Assembly: GCA_038200765.1 (NCBI GenBank)
Contig: JBBRRK010000001.1
Coordinates: 13,171-77,170 of the forward strand
Length of the DNA stretch: 64,000 nt
Direction: 5' to 3'
Source of the DNA: Palsa-1315 sp038200765
GTDB lineage: Bacteria; Nitrospirota; Nitrospiria; Nitrospirales; Nitrospiraceae
Position 1 is the first letter of the stretch. Each line of letters begins with the position of its first letter. The position numbers and the translations under genes are program-made. Below, piece after piece: positions 17,090-25,929 of the stretch. Below the pieces are notes generated by a model. That model was not told where the DNA came from. It saw only the letters and a list, made by a program, of their open reading frames with translations, and made no database searches.

Positions 17090-18082
17090 CTAGGGTCGAA
17101 TAAAGGTAATGAGTGCCTGATTGACCACATCCGGTCGTTCCCACTGTGGGATGTGTCCTGCCTTGGGGATTCGGATGAATCGTGACCCCTTGATAGTCTG
17201 GTGGAGCTCTTCGCCTACGGCGATTGGGAATACCCGATCTTCTTCCCCCCAGAGCACCAGCGTCGGGTGGGTGATTTCACCAATGCGCCTGGCAAATCCG
17301 GACTCCCAGAGCGGAAGGTTTTCTCTGACGGTCATAATGGGTCTGATAAGTCCGGGTCGCCGACGGTTGCGATTGGATCGCTCAATGACGGCCGGTGTGA
17401 GGAGTGCCGGGTCATATACGATTTCTCTTAAGGTGGACTCGATCATCAGGCTGCCGAACAGCATATTGCCGAAGGAGACGAGCCAGGACGGCGCGCTGGT
17501 TTCCAAGGCCCGTCTGATTGACGGACTCGTGAGTTTCTCCATGACCTGTTGTGGCAGCCCGTCGATTAGGACGAGTTTGGCGACGCGTGCGGGATGCGTC
17601 AGCGCCATGCCGATGGCCAAGCCTGCGCCCATGGAATTGCCGACTAATGTGGCATGCGGAATCGTCACGGCCTCCATGAATCCAACAAAAAAGTCTAATA
17701 TCTGATCCGGTCGGTAATCGATCTCAGGTTTATCGGAGAGCCCGGCGCCGGGCAAATCGAGCGTGAGGACACGGAAGTGCTGCGACAGTGCCTGCTGCTG
17801 ATGTTCCCATTGCCACATCGATCCCCCGAAGCCGTGAATCAGGATGACCGGTGGGCCTGTGCCCCTATCCAGATAGGCGATCCGCTGGTCGTGGACGAGG
17901 ACTGTGTGGATGGGTATGCGCTCAATGGCGTCGAACTGCGTCGGAATCGACAGGGGGGACGAGCAGGCGGTCATGATGTGACACAACACACTCACAATAC
18001 ACAGCGCAAGGTGCGACGGTCTGCAGGCACGACCGAGAATACGCGTGTCTATCGGACTACTCCAGCTGGATGACTGTTTCAT
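17090..18082 (-). CDS. Lipoprotein alpha/beta hydrolase
   Basis: Up to 330 residues from ATG at 18080-18082, which overlaps the pycB 3' end by 26 bases. LALCIVSVLCHIMTACSSPL has a lipobox-like LxxC end (Cys about 41), so the enzyme is probably anchored at the membrane with an unusually long N-region, or the start is internal. Hydrolase motifs: VILIHGFGGSMWQWEHQ, nucleophile elbow VGNSMGAGLAIG, acid in LVLWGEEDRVFP and His in PKAGHIPQWERP. Typical of epoxide hydrolase/esterase-like enzymes. Substrate unknown. Confidence 0.8.
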   Translation of the reverse strand: MKQSSSWSSPIDTRILGRACRPSHLALCIVSVLCHIMTACSSPLSIPTQFDAIERIPIHTVLVHDQRIAYLDRGTGPPVILIHGFGGSMWQWEHQQQALSQHFRVLTLDLPGAGLSDKPEIDYRPDQILDFFVGFMEAVTIPHATLVGNSMGAGLAIGMALTHPARVAKLVLIDGLPQQVMEKLTSPSIRRALETSAPSWLVSFGNMLFGSLMIESTLREIVYDPALLTPAVIERSNRNRRRPGLIRPIMTVRENLPLWESGFARRIGEITHPTLVLWGEEDRVFPIAVGEELHQTIKGSRFIRIPKAGHIPQWERPDVVNQALITFIRP

Positions 18083-20009
18083 CCGTCTTCACGTTGTCGC
18101 CTTCGACGACCAGGATGGCGGTGACTTTCCCGTCGATCGGCGCCGGGACTTGGCTTTCCATCTTCATGGCTTCGATGATCAGGAGCGGGGTGCCGACTTT
18201 GACCATGGCATCCATGACGACAAGTACTTTGACGACGCGGCCAGGCATCGGAGGCGCCACGTCTCCTGGTTTGGAAGGCCTGGGCCGTTTGGATTTCGCA
18301 CTGCTAGCAGCGCCTGGAGCTTCCGGTACGCCGGCCAGAATTTCCTCGATCGGTTCCAACGAAACTTCTTCGAGTTTGTCGTTGACGCGGATGTAATAGG
18401 GCTTGCGGCCGTCCACCTTCCTCCCAGCACCGGACACCTGTATATGGTAGGTTTCGCCGTGGACTGTGACGTTGAATTCGGCAGGGGCCAAATGAAGTTC
18501 GGTGGCCGCACCTGGCCCGCTTGGTAAGAAGCTCTCAAGCGGTTCCAGCGTCAGCTCCCCCTTCTCGCGCGCCTCAAAGAAGTCTCGCGCGATCGAAGGG
18601 AACAGAGTGAACGACAGCTGATCCTCTATCGTGGCGGCTGAGGCAGGCAGGTCTTTTCTGCTGGCCTCGAGTTCAGGCTCCAATCGATCGGCAGGCCGCG
18701 TCTTGATCGGATGGTCGTCCCCGATGGCGCGGGCCATGATCTCGCGATCGAGGGGCCCCGGCGCCCGTCCGTAGAGTCCGAGAAAATAGTTCTTGGTTTC
18801 CGTGGTGATGACTTTGTACCGCTCGCCTGTGAGGACGTTGAGCGTCGCTTGGGTGCCCACGATTTGGCTGGTCGGAGTGACGAGCGGGGGATAGCCCATT
18901 TCCTTTCGGACGCGCGGCACTTCATCCAGGACTTCTTTGATCCGATCGAGCGCATTCTGCTCGGTCAGTTGCGCAGCGAGGTTCGAGAGCATACCGCCGG
19001 GAATCTGCGAAGTGAGAATTTCGGCATCGACTCCAGTGAACTCGCTTTCGAACTGCCGATACTTTCGCCGAACGGTGCGGAAATGTTCGGTGATCGGGAG
19101 GAACGAGGCCAGATCCAGCCTCGTATCGTACGGGGTGTTGCGCAACGAGGCCACCATCGTTTCCGTCGACGGGTGCGAGGTTCCGCCGGCTAACGGTGAG
19201 ATGGACGTATCCAACATGTCCAAGCCGCCCAGGATCGCCATGAGGGAGGTCATCGAGGCCATCCCCGAGGTGTAGTGCGAATGCAAATGGATCGGGACCT
19301 TCACCGCGGCTTTGATCCGGCGTATCAGGTGATAGGCGTCGAGTGGGGCCAAGAGTCCAGCCATGTCTTTGATGCAGAGCGTATCGGTTCCCAAGTCCTC
19401 TAACTGCTTTGCCATGTCGACAAAACGGTCCACACTGTGGACGGGACTGACGGTATAGCTGATGGCGGCTTCGACATGTTTGCCACAGGCTTTCACTTCC
19501 CGCATGGCCCGTTCGACATTGCGGATATCGTTCAGGGCGTCGAAGATGCGGAAGACGTCGATGCCGTTGGCAGCGGACCGTTCGATAAACCGTTCTAACA
19601 CATCGTCGGCATAATGCCGATAGCCGACCAAGTTCTGCCCTCGGAGCAGCATTTGAAGCTTGGTATTGGGCATGGCGGCGCGTAATGTGCGGAGCCGTTC
19701 CCAGGGATCTTCTTTGAGGAAGCGGAGGCAGGTGTCGAAGGTGGCACCACCCCAGACTTCGAGAGACCAATAGCCGACGGCGTCAAGCTTTTGGGCGATG
19801 GGCAGCATGTCCTCCGTCCGCATGCGCGTGGCTAAGAGCGACTGATGGCCATCGCGCAAGGCGACATCGGTAATCAGAATCGGCTTGCCAACCGCCGGTT
19901 GGATTGTCAGTTCCTGACCACTTTTGGCACGGGTCTTTGACGTCCGAACAGATGGTCCGGCTGTTCGCTTCTTGGGAGCCCGTGCTCGTGAGGGTCGTCG
20001 TGTCGCCAT
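18057..20009 (-). CDS. pycB: Pyruvate carboxylase subunit B (carboxyltransferase + biotin carrier)
   Basis: 650 residues. It transfers CO2 from carboxybiotin to pyruvate to give oxaloacetate. The N-terminal HMGL-like barrel begins ITDVALRDGHQSLLATRMRT near residue 45, with GGATFDTCLRFL and HLHSHYTSG as substrate/metal motifs. A conserved carboxylase domain follows, and the C-terminal biotinyl domain has EAMKMES with the modified Lys near residue 616. The N-terminal about 40 residues are basic and low-complexity. The paired biotin carboxylase lies 60 bases upstream on the same strand. An oxaloacetate decarboxylase alpha subunit has the same domains, but no membrane beta/gamma subunits are here, so pyruvate carboxylase is preferred. 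It links with the por operon in anaplerotic or reverse-TCA carbon flow. Confidence 0.88.
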   Translation of the reverse strand: MATRRPSRARAPKKRTAGPSVRTSKTRAKSGQELTIQPAVGKPILITDVALRDGHQSLLATRMRTEDMLPIAQKLDAVGYWSLEVWGGATFDTCLRFLKEDPWERLRTLRAAMPNTKLQMLLRGQNLVGYRHYADDVLERFIERSAANGIDVFRIFDALNDIRNVERAMREVKACGKHVEAAISYTVSPVHSVDRFVDMAKQLEDLGTDTLCIKDMAGLLAPLDAYHLIRRIKAAVKVPIHLHSHYTSGMASMTSLMAILGGLDMLDTSISPLAGGTSHPSTETMVASLRNTPYDTRLDLASFLPITEHFRTVRRKYRQFESEFTGVDAEILTSQIPGGMLSNLAAQLTEQNALDRIKEVLDEVPRVRKEMGYPPLVTPTSQIVGTQATLNVLTGERYKVITTETKNYFLGLYGRAPGPLDREIMARAIGDDHPIKTRPADRLEPELEASRKDLPASAATIEDQLSFTLFPSIARDFFEAREKGELTLEPLESFLPSGPGAATELHLAPAEFNVTVHGETYHIQVSGAGRKVDGRKPYYIRVNDKLEEVSLEPIEEILAGVPEAPGAASSAKSKRPRPSKPGDVAPPMPGRVVKVLVVMDAMVKVGTPLLIIEAMKMESQVPAPIDGKVTAILVVEGDNVKTDETVIQLE

Positions 20010-20069
20010 GATGTGCTGATCTGCTCGTTATCGTGTCGGTGAATCGCTGGGGTTCATCATTTTATTCGG

Positions 20070-21488
20070 CTAGAGCCCTTCGTAGGCGGCAATGGCAGCG
20101 GAAAGTGCCAGTACCAGATCCTCCGGCTGTTCAAAGTCGTGATAGTTGAACAGCTCAGGATGCGTCTCCAGGTAGGAGGTGTCGAAATGACCTGCCATGA
20201 AGTCCGGCTCCTGCATGATCTCCATCATAAAGGGGATGGTCGTTTTCACCCCCCGCAAGACGTACTCTTCGAGCGATCGTCTCATGCGGCTGACGGTTTC
20301 TTCCCACGTACGACCACGCACGGTGAGTTTGGCCAGGAGAGCATCGTAGTAGGGCGGCACCGTGTAATCCTTGTAGACCGCTCCATCGATGCGCACCCCG
20401 ATGCCGCCTGGTGAGAGATAGGCCGTGATGGTGCCGGTGCAGGGCCTGAAGTTGTTCTTCGGGTCTTCCGCATTGATACGGCACTGGATGGAATGGCCTT
20501 GGAGCGTGACCTGCTGCTGCGTGATGTCGAGAGGCATGCCGGCTGCAATGGCAATCTGATTGCGCACGATGTCGATCGCTGTGATTTGCTCGGTCACCGT
20601 ATGTTCGACTTGGAGGCGAGGATTCATCTCCATAAAGTAATAGTGGCTGTCTTGATCAAGGAGGAACTCGACGGTTCCAGCATTGTCATAATCGACTGCT
20701 TTGGCGATGGCGATGGCTGCGTCACCCATCTCGGCACGAAGAGATGGCGTGAGAATCAAGGATGGCGCAATCTCGATGAGTTTTTGATGCCGGCGTTGAA
20801 TCGAACAATCACGCTCACCCAGGTGAATGATGTGACCATGCCGGTCGGCCAAAATTTGGAATTCGATATGATGCGGCCGCTCGATATACTTTTCGAGGAA
20901 AATGCTTCCGTCGCCAAAGGCAGCCTGAGCCTCCCGTGACGCGACCGCCATGTTCTCACGAAGTTCAGTATCCGATCGCACCACCCGGAGACCGCGCCCT
21001 CCCCCGCCTGCGCTGGCTTTAATCATGACGGGATACCCGGTCTGTTTGGCGAAAGAGAACGCGTCTTTAACATTGGTGATGCCACCTTCGGTCCCGGGAA
21101 CAATCGGAATACCGACTCGTTTGGCCAGCTCGCGGGCTTTGACCTTGCTCCCCATTAACTCGATGGCGTGGGGCGACGGGCCGATGAAGGTAATGCCGGA
21201 TCTGTGGCACAGCTGAGCAAATTGCGAGTTTTCCGAGAGAAATCCATAGCCTGGATGGATGGCATCGGCGCCGATTCGTCGTGCCAGGTTGACGATCTGT
21301 TGGCTATCCAGGAAACCTTTGACTGGTCCCGGGCCGACCATGTAGGCCTCGTCCGCCTTCTTGACATAGATCCCGGTCGAATCGGCTTCCGAATAGATCG
21401 CGGCGGTGGCGATATTCAACTCGCGGCAGGCGCGGATGATCCGCATGGCGATTTCGCCGCGATTGGCCACCAGAATTTTCTTGAACAT
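20070..21488 (-). CDS. pycA: Pyruvate carboxylase subunit A (biotin carboxylase)
   Basis: 472 residues, starting MFKKILVANRGEIAMRIIRA. Carboxylates biotin using ATP and bicarbonate. The ATP-grasp parts are visible: GSKVKARELAKRVGIPIVPG, the glycine-rich loop ASAGGGGRGLRVV, EKYIERPHHIEFQILADRHG, and MEMNPRLQVEHTVTE, with the C-terminal biotin carboxylase domain INAEDPKNNFRPCTG. Acetyl-CoA carboxylase AccC is nearly indistinguishable from sequence alone, but the adjacent pycB supports the two-subunit pyruvate carboxylase. Uses TAG as stop. Confidence 0.88.
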   Translation of the reverse strand: MFKKILVANRGEIAMRIIRACRELNIATAAIYSEADSTGIYVKKADEAYMVGPGPVKGFLDSQQIVNLARRIGADAIHPGYGFLSENSQFAQLCHRSGITFIGPSPHAIELMGSKVKARELAKRVGIPIVPGTEGGITNVKDAFSFAKQTGYPVMIKASAGGGGRGLRVVRSDTELRENMAVASREAQAAFGDGSIFLEKYIERPHHIEFQILADRHGHIIHLGERDCSIQRRHQKLIEIAPSLILTPSLRAEMGDAAIAIAKAVDYDNAGTVEFLLDQDSHYYFMEMNPRLQVEHTVTEQITAIDIVRNQIAIAAGMPLDITQQQVTLQGHSIQCRINAEDPKNNFRPCTGTITAYLSPGGIGVRIDGAVYKDYTVPPYYDALLAKLTVRGRTWEETVSRMRRSLEEYVLRGVKTTIPFMMEIMQEPDFMAGHFDTSYLETHPELFNYHDFEQPEDLVLALSAAIAAYEGL

Positions 21489-21673
21489 ACCGGTCCCCGT
21501 CTCCTCAGATCGCTCTCGATTCTGCGAGAGTGATCAGGCGAAAATGAGCGCGTAAGCTAGCATAGGATCAAGAGTCGTGTCGAGGAAAACAGGCGGAGAA
21601 CAGGTGGAATCAGGACGGTTTGAAATGGGTGGTCAGCCCGAGAAAATCAGTCGGTTTTCTCATGAAGGTACGC

Positions 21674-22132
21674 CTACTTGGACTTAATCAAGACCGGTTT
21701 GGACTGGGCGCTTCCTCCGCCCCCGACGATGACGATGAAGGACATTCCTGCTTTCGCATCCGGTACGGTCGCTTCAATCGTCGAATCGCCCATGAATGTG
21801 AAATTCACGGGCGTGCTTGACGCTGCACTGAAGGTCACCGTATGAAAACACTCCTTCGTACCGAAATTTTCGCCGGTGATGACGACTGTGTCACCTGGTT
21901 TGGCCTCGTCCGGCTCGACTTTGGCGATCCGTGGGCGCTTGCTCTGGTCGCAGATAGGGTCCCGTTCGACTTTTGCCGCATCAAAGCCTTTGATCGATTC
22001 AATATCGAACAGGGTGAAGCCTGCGCCATCCACCATCGCCCCTGGCTCTTCTGCGAAGGAGGCGGGTATGGGTGACACCATCCATCCGATGAGTCCCAGC
22101 AACAAGAACCAGAATGATCGCCTCGTCTGCAT
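21674..22132 (-). CDS. Exported IPT/TIG-domain protein
   Basis: 152 residues from ATG at 22130-22132 (the frame is open to 22336, but the signal peptide fixes the start). MQTRRSFWFLLLGLIGWMVS followed by SFAEEP is a signal peptide. The rest is one immunoglobulin-like IPT/TIG domain: RPRIAKVEPDEAKPGDTVVI, TGENFG, VTFSAASSTPVNF and the final SNPVLI-like end. Such small exported domains often mediate binding at the cell surface. It ends 32 bases downstream of a phosphate-binding-like protein gene, and both are probably transcribed together. Confidence 0.75.
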   Translation of the reverse strand: MQTRRSFWFLLLGLIGWMVSPIPASFAEEPGAMVDGAGFTLFDIESIKGFDAAKVERDPICDQSKRPRIAKVEPDEAKPGDTVVITGENFGTKECFHTVTFSAASSTPVNFTFMGDSTIEATVPDAKAGMSFIVIVGGGGSAQSKPVLIKSK

Positions 22133-22163
22133 AGGTGCCTCCTTCAATCGCCAGGATACATGA

Positions 22164-22985
22164 TTATTTGTCTTTGACCGGAACATACGTTTCGCCAATG
22201 AGTTGTTGTCCGATTGGGGACAAGACGAACTGGATGAATGCCTCAACCAGAGGATGCGGTTCCTTCTTGGACAAGAGAAGCACGGGGCGTCGGAGCGGAT
22301 AGCGGCCGTCTTTGACAGTGGGGCCCTCCGGTTCAATCTTGTCGATAGGCAAGAGTCGGACAGGGACGCCGCCTGAGACGACGGACAATCCCTGGTCCAG
22401 GGACAGGTAGGTGATCGCAGACAGAGGGGGAAGCGTTCCCACGACGGTCTTCACGACCTGTTCATCAGAGCCGATCACCCTGGCAGTGCCAATGATCTTG
22501 CCGGTGATGCCGAGTTGCGATTCAAACGCATCGCGAATGTTTTGATTGCGCGGCCGGTCGATGACCAAGATTTTCGTCTCGGGCCCACCCACGTCTGACC
22601 ACAGGGCGATCGTACCTGAGAAAATCTCGGCCACTTGTTGCTTCGTGAGGTCCTTCGTGAAATTGGAAAGGTGCACGAGTACGCCGATCCCATCCCACGC
22701 AATGGGTGTTGCCAAAAGATCTGGGGCCTCAGTTCCAGTGACGGCAATCTGAGCCTGACCGGATTTGACCATCTCAGCTGGTTTCGAGTTGGCATCCCAC
22801 ACGATATCGAGATACGCTCGTGGGTTAGCTTTTTCAAAGGCACGGGTGAGTGGCTCGATGGTCGTCAGCTCTGGTCCGTTGCCGGAGATGATCAGACTTC
22901 CGGCGACGTCAGCAAGGGCAACGCGGACTGTCCCACAGCTGAACAGTAGGCTGAGGCTTAGCGAGAGCACAAGTCTCGCGATCAT
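22164..22985 (-). CDS. Exported PstS-like substrate-binding protein
   Basis: 273 residues from ATG at 22983-22985. MIARLVLSLSLSLLFSCGTV and RVALADVAG form the signal peptide; a Cys at 17 might allow lipid attachment but the lipobox is weak. The body has the PBP-like_2 pattern of phosphate-type binding proteins: GSLIISGNGPELTTIEPLTR, AVTGTEAPD, LTKQQVAEIFSGTIALWSDV, and YPLRRPVLLL near the end. No pstCAB transport genes follow, so it is an orphan binding protein. It may serve in sensing or in phosphate (or another oxyanion) capture. Confidence 0.75.
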   Translation of the reverse strand: MIARLVLSLSLSLLFSCGTVRVALADVAGSLIISGNGPELTTIEPLTRAFEKANPRAYLDIVWDANSKPAEMVKSGQAQIAVTGTEAPDLLATPIAWDGIGVLVHLSNFTKDLTKQQVAEIFSGTIALWSDVGGPETKILVIDRPRNQNIRDAFESQLGITGKIIGTARVIGSDEQVVKTVVGTLPPLSAITYLSLDQGLSVVSGGVPVRLLPIDKIEPEGPTVKDGRYPLRRPVLLLSKKEPHPLVEAFIQFVLSPIGQQLIGETYVPVKDK

Positions 22986-23056
22986 ACGATCTCCCTGAGA
23001 GTGGAGTGGATGTTGGGACAGGACGACGTACCATCCCCTGTTGCCCACGATCTTAC

Positions 23057-23142
23057 TTAGCAGGCTGCGAGAACGCTCAGTTTATACACACTACACCGTT
23101 GGGATCTTACCTGAAATAGTGTCGATGTCAGCATCCTGTTAG
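23057..23142 (-). repeat. MITE family 1, internally deleted form
   Basis: 86 bp. On the minus strand it begins CTAACAGGATGCTGACATCG and ends GCGTTCTCGCAGCCTGCTAA, so it keeps both ends of the full-length (206-bp) element and lacks the middle. Its outer TAA is the stop codon of the FmdB-like gene. Confidence 0.7.
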
Positions 23143-23447
23143 TGCTCCGTTGGGCCGCTGGTAGAGGGATCAGAAGGGGGCGCCGTGTCGGGAGCGGCGC
23201 GTTTGCCCATCAGCGGAGGGAGTTTGGCAAACTTGTCCATCCGCTCGTCTAACATACTGTAGGCTTTCATCTCGGCGAAGCCGGTTTTTCGAGTCCCCTT
23301 CACCTGTGTCGTGCAGGCAGACAGTAGCCGTGTAGCACTTTGGGCCTGACAGTGAGGGCACACGGTGTCTTCCACCCTGGCATGGACGGATTGAGTGGCG
23401 TCGAAGTGCTTCTCACATTGTCCACAACGATATTCGTAGATCGGCAT
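23139..23447 (-). CDS. FmdB-family zinc ribbon protein
   Basis: 102 residues. MPIYEYRCGQCEKHFDATQS with VEDTVCPHCQAQ gives the CxxC...CxxC zinc ribbon of the FmdB family. The downstream half is low-complexity and ends PPSDPSTSGPTEH. FmdB-like proteins are widespread, thought regulatory, and not characterised well. The stop codon is in the end of a MITE, so the C-terminus may have been rewritten by the insertion. Confidence 0.85.
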   Translation of the reverse strand: MPIYEYRCGQCEKHFDATQSVHARVEDTVCPHCQAQSATRLLSACTTQVKGTRKTGFAEMKAYSMLDERMDKFAKLPPLMGKRAAPDTAPPSDPSTSGPTEH

Positions 23448-23560
23448 GTTTCGTTTCCTTACGCGAGAGAAGAATTACACAGAGCGAGCACGCGCACTTG
23501 ACCGGCCGTTGAGCTTTACCTTATTCTACACATCCTGTTGATGTGACTGCTAGTGGTCTC

Positions 23561-23684
23561 GCAGGATAGTGAAAAAGTCCGCCAGCGGCGTTCTCGCATC
23601 GCTCAGAGGCTCAACGTACCGAAGCGTACGCCTCGCCTCTTCGCTCGCTGCGACCTCGCTGAACGGCCTTTCTGAGCATCCTGT
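23561..23684 (+). repeat. MITE family 1, short form
   Basis: GCAGGATAGTGAAAAAGTCC to CGGCCTTTCTGAGCATCCTG, with GGCTCAACGTACCGAAGCGT and ACGCCTCGCCTCTTCGCTCG inside. The interior is nearly the same as in the copies at 45920 and 49130. Confidence 0.8.
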
Positions 23685-23775
23685 GCGCGGTGTGTTGTTG
23701 GCCCAGACGTGCGGACCAGTGAAGCCTTGGTGGCCCACAGAGTTTTTGCGTGGCCTGTTAAAGAGGAGGATTTCG

Positions 23776-23952
23776 ATGTCCTTGTTGATTCGGAAGTACA
23801 AGAGTGTCGGTGGAATGATGCAAGAAGAACGGATCGACGATCCGGATCGGATCGAGCGATATTTCCGGCTCTTTGAGAAGGACGACCTGAAGAAGCTCGA
23901 GACAGGCGTCAAGGTTTTTATCGAGAAGGATGAGTGGCAACTCCTGCCGTAA
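23776..23952 (+). CDS. Small hypothetical protein (58 aa)
   Basis: ATG at 23776 is preceded by AAAGAGGAGGATTTCG, a strong ribosome-binding site, which separates it from the repeat-derived frame upstream. The product MSLLIRKYKSVGGMMQEERI then DDPDRIERYFRLFEKDDLKK is highly charged and helical, with no membrane segment. No family recognised. Probably a real small cytosolic protein. Confidence 0.6.
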   Translation: MSLLIRKYKSVGGMMQEERIDDPDRIERYFRLFEKDDLKKLETGVKVFIEKDEWQLLP

Positions 23953-24090
23953 GCTGTATCGCACCTCTCAATCGGCGACGAGACGTCATCATAGATTGAA
24001 TAGGAATCCGATCGCTGATCGTGGTTGTGTCCACTCGTGCAATCGCGAGAGAATGGCCGAGTCGTGGTCTGTCTGTGAGGTGTTGTTTCT

Positions 24091-24300
24091 GTGAGCTACT
24101 GGCTTCACATTGCGCGTTCGATCGACCGGGTCACACTCCACAAAGATCGTTGCTCCGAAGTGCCTTCTACCTCGATCGGTTCCTCAAGCGATTTCTGGGA
24201 AGGCGGATGGTTCGATTACCCAGATAAGGCGCGAGCGTTAGCGGCGATGGAGCAAGCCGGGACGACGGAACAGCGCCGCTGCCCATTGTGCAAGGCCTGA
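24091..24300 (+). CDS. Small hypothetical protein (69 aa) with a C-terminal CPLC motif
   Basis: GTG start at 24091 with GAGGTG about 12 bases upstream. Reads MSYWLHIARSIDRVTLHKDR, then FWEGGWFDYPDKARALAAME and ends RRCPLCKA. The two closely spaced cysteines at the end could bind metal. The DNA and residue pattern (WFDYPDKARA) looks like a conserved small domain, but I cannot name it. Confidence 0.5.
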   Translation: MSYWLHIARSIDRVTLHKDRCSEVPSTSIGSSSDFWEGGWFDYPDKARALAAMEQAGTTEQRRCPLCKA

Positions 24301-24389
24301 CGGGGCAGTACTGAGTCTTGAGTGCTCAGTGCCGAGTCATTCCCTGAGATTGAAGCCCCGCACTCAAACTTCGGCACGCGTTCAATTCC

Positions 24390-25259
24390 ATGCCACGACT
24401 TGCACTCCTGCTTACAACGTTCATCTGGGGGGCGACGTTCCCCGCTACCAAAGCGGTGTTGGAGCAAATTCCACCACTGTCGTTTCTGTTTCTCCGATTT
24501 CTCCTGGGAGCCGTGCTGGTCGGGGGTGGGTTTCTATTATGGAGACTTCGCTTGCGCTGCGAACCAGCCGTCTTGCGAGCGAGTGCGATCGCCACGTGCT
24601 GGCTCTTTCTAGGCTATGTCCTCCAAACGGTCGGGCTCCACTATACCACCTCATCGAATTCCGCCTTCATTACAGCACTATATGTCGTCATTGTTCCGTT
24701 GATTCTGCGTCGGTTTGACCGGCGTGTGTGGCTGGCCACTGGAATTGCTACGGTGGGTCTCTGGTTGCTGATGAAGCCCGGCGGATCCGGGAACCTTGGC
24801 GATCTCTTGACGCTCGGCTGTGCGGTGGCATTTGCCGCACATATCGCCTGTCTGGAGCGGTTTACGCGCGAGGTCGATGCGCCTTCGTTGTTTGCTTGGC
24901 AAATGATGGCGATGGTTGCCCTATTGCTTCCCACCCTGTTGATTGAACAGGCGCCGGCACAGGCATTTGCGCCGACGGCGTTGTTGCTTGTCGCGCTTGG
25001 GGTGACCGGAGGACTTGCGACTGGGGCCTTTGCTATTCAAATATGGGTTCAGCGCATTGTGCCAGCGCAACAGGTGGCCTTGATCTTTGCGTCAGAGCCG
25101 GCTTACGCGGCCGGGCTTTCCTGGTACTTTCTCGGTGAAACGTTGGATATGCAGGGGTGGATTGGAAGTGGCCTTATTTTGTTGGCGGTCTTGGTGGGCG
25201 CCGTTGGAGGCGGCCCACAGTCCTCATCACCCGCAATCGCGAAGGCCCATGCAGCGTAG
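24390..25259 (+). CDS. EamA/DMT-family transporter
   Basis: 289 residues with about ten hydrophobic segments and the two EamA repeats. Repeat 1 begins LLLTTFIWGATFPATKAVLE, and repeat 2 begins near residue 140 (LGDLLTLGCAVAFAAHIACL); FLGETLDMQGWIGSGLILLA near the end is the typical second-repeat signature. It is an inner-membrane exporter or carrier for small metabolites; the substrate cannot be told. TAG stop followed at once by a decayed MITE family 2 fragment. Confidence 0.85.
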   Translation: MPRLALLLTTFIWGATFPATKAVLEQIPPLSFLFLRFLLGAVLVGGGFLLWRLRLRCEPAVLRASAIATCWLFLGYVLQTVGLHYTTSSNSAFITALYVVIVPLILRRFDRRVWLATGIATVGLWLLMKPGGSGNLGDLLTLGCAVAFAAHIACLERFTREVDAPSLFAWQMMAMVALLLPTLLIEQAPAQAFAPTALLLVALGVTGGLATGAFAIQIWVQRIVPAQQVALIFASEPAYAAGLSWYFLGETLDMQGWIGSGLILLAVLVGAVGGGPQSSSPAIAKAHAA

Positions 25260-25353
25260 GAGGAGACCAGAGGGACTGTCTTCTCCCTCGCCTCGTGCCA
25301 CCTTGCCCGGCTTCCATGCGATTTTTTAACGAACCGTCATGAACAACATAGTC
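25258..25353 (+). repeat. Decayed fragment of MITE family 2
   Basis: AGGAGACCAGAGGG, CCTTGCCCGGCTTCCATGCG and TTAACGAACCGTCATGAAC follow the order of the right half of the copy at 27682-27892. The terminal CTAG and left half are absent. Confidence 0.45.
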
Positions 25354-25376
25354 TAACCTGATGATTAGGGAGTCAG

Positions 25377-25844
25377 ATGGCACAAAAATTTGGCAATGGA
25401 CGTTGGGTACAAGAAGGGTTTCTGGATAATCGCGTTGATGGAACGATCGTGGGGCGGATCGTGTTTGCAGTGGTCGGTCCTGTCGATGTGTATTTACGAG
25501 GAAACTTCAAGCCCGATATCGTGGGACAGGTCATTCAGTTTCGGAATCACCGGTTTGAGGACGAGGATCTTGCCGGGCAGGTGATTGGTGACATGGAAAA
25601 TCCACAGATTGGGGAAGTGAACTTGATCTCGTTCGACCCTCACCCGAACCTCGCGCCTCATCCGTATATCGAATGGTTCTCGGCGAGGAAGAATCACTAT
25701 CGCATCGAACTGGAACCGGCAGATGCCTGGGTCGTTCCCGCCTCGGAGATAGAAGAGGTCGACCGGGTGAGCCAAACGATTCGTGAGGCGCTCGCAGGAC
25801 GGGTGGCTGAACGACCGACCCAGGAGCCCACGGAGTGGGTGTAG
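25377..25844 (+). CDS. Hypothetical protein (155 aa)
   Basis: Starts ATGGCACAAAAATTTGGC at 25377. Residues MAQKFGNGRWVQEGFLDNRV, LRGNFKPDIVGQVIQF and GDMENPQIGEVNLISFDPHP are followed by a C-terminal helical, acidic tail (EIEEVDRVSQTIREAL). No signal peptide or membrane segment. The family is not one I can name with confidence; codon use matches neighbouring chromosomal genes, so it appears to be a genuine resident gene. Confidence 0.65.
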   Translation: MAQKFGNGRWVQEGFLDNRVDGTIVGRIVFAVVGPVDVYLRGNFKPDIVGQVIQFRNHRFEDEDLAGQVIGDMENPQIGEVNLISFDPHPNLAPHPYIEWFSARKNHYRIELEPADAWVVPASEIEEVDRVSQTIREALAGRVAERPTQEPTEWV

Positions 25845-25929
25845 CGGACTATGGGGTAGTACCTTCACTTGAGTTACCTCTACCCGTAGTGCGTCGGCCC
25901 TATCGGCCTCGCACATGCCTCATAGGCCT

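Noticed and set aside
20070..21488. AccC of acetyl-CoA carboxylase
   Set aside because: Cannot be excluded by sequence, but the neighbour with a carboxyltransferase barrel and biotin domain fits pyruvate carboxylase; no accB is present.
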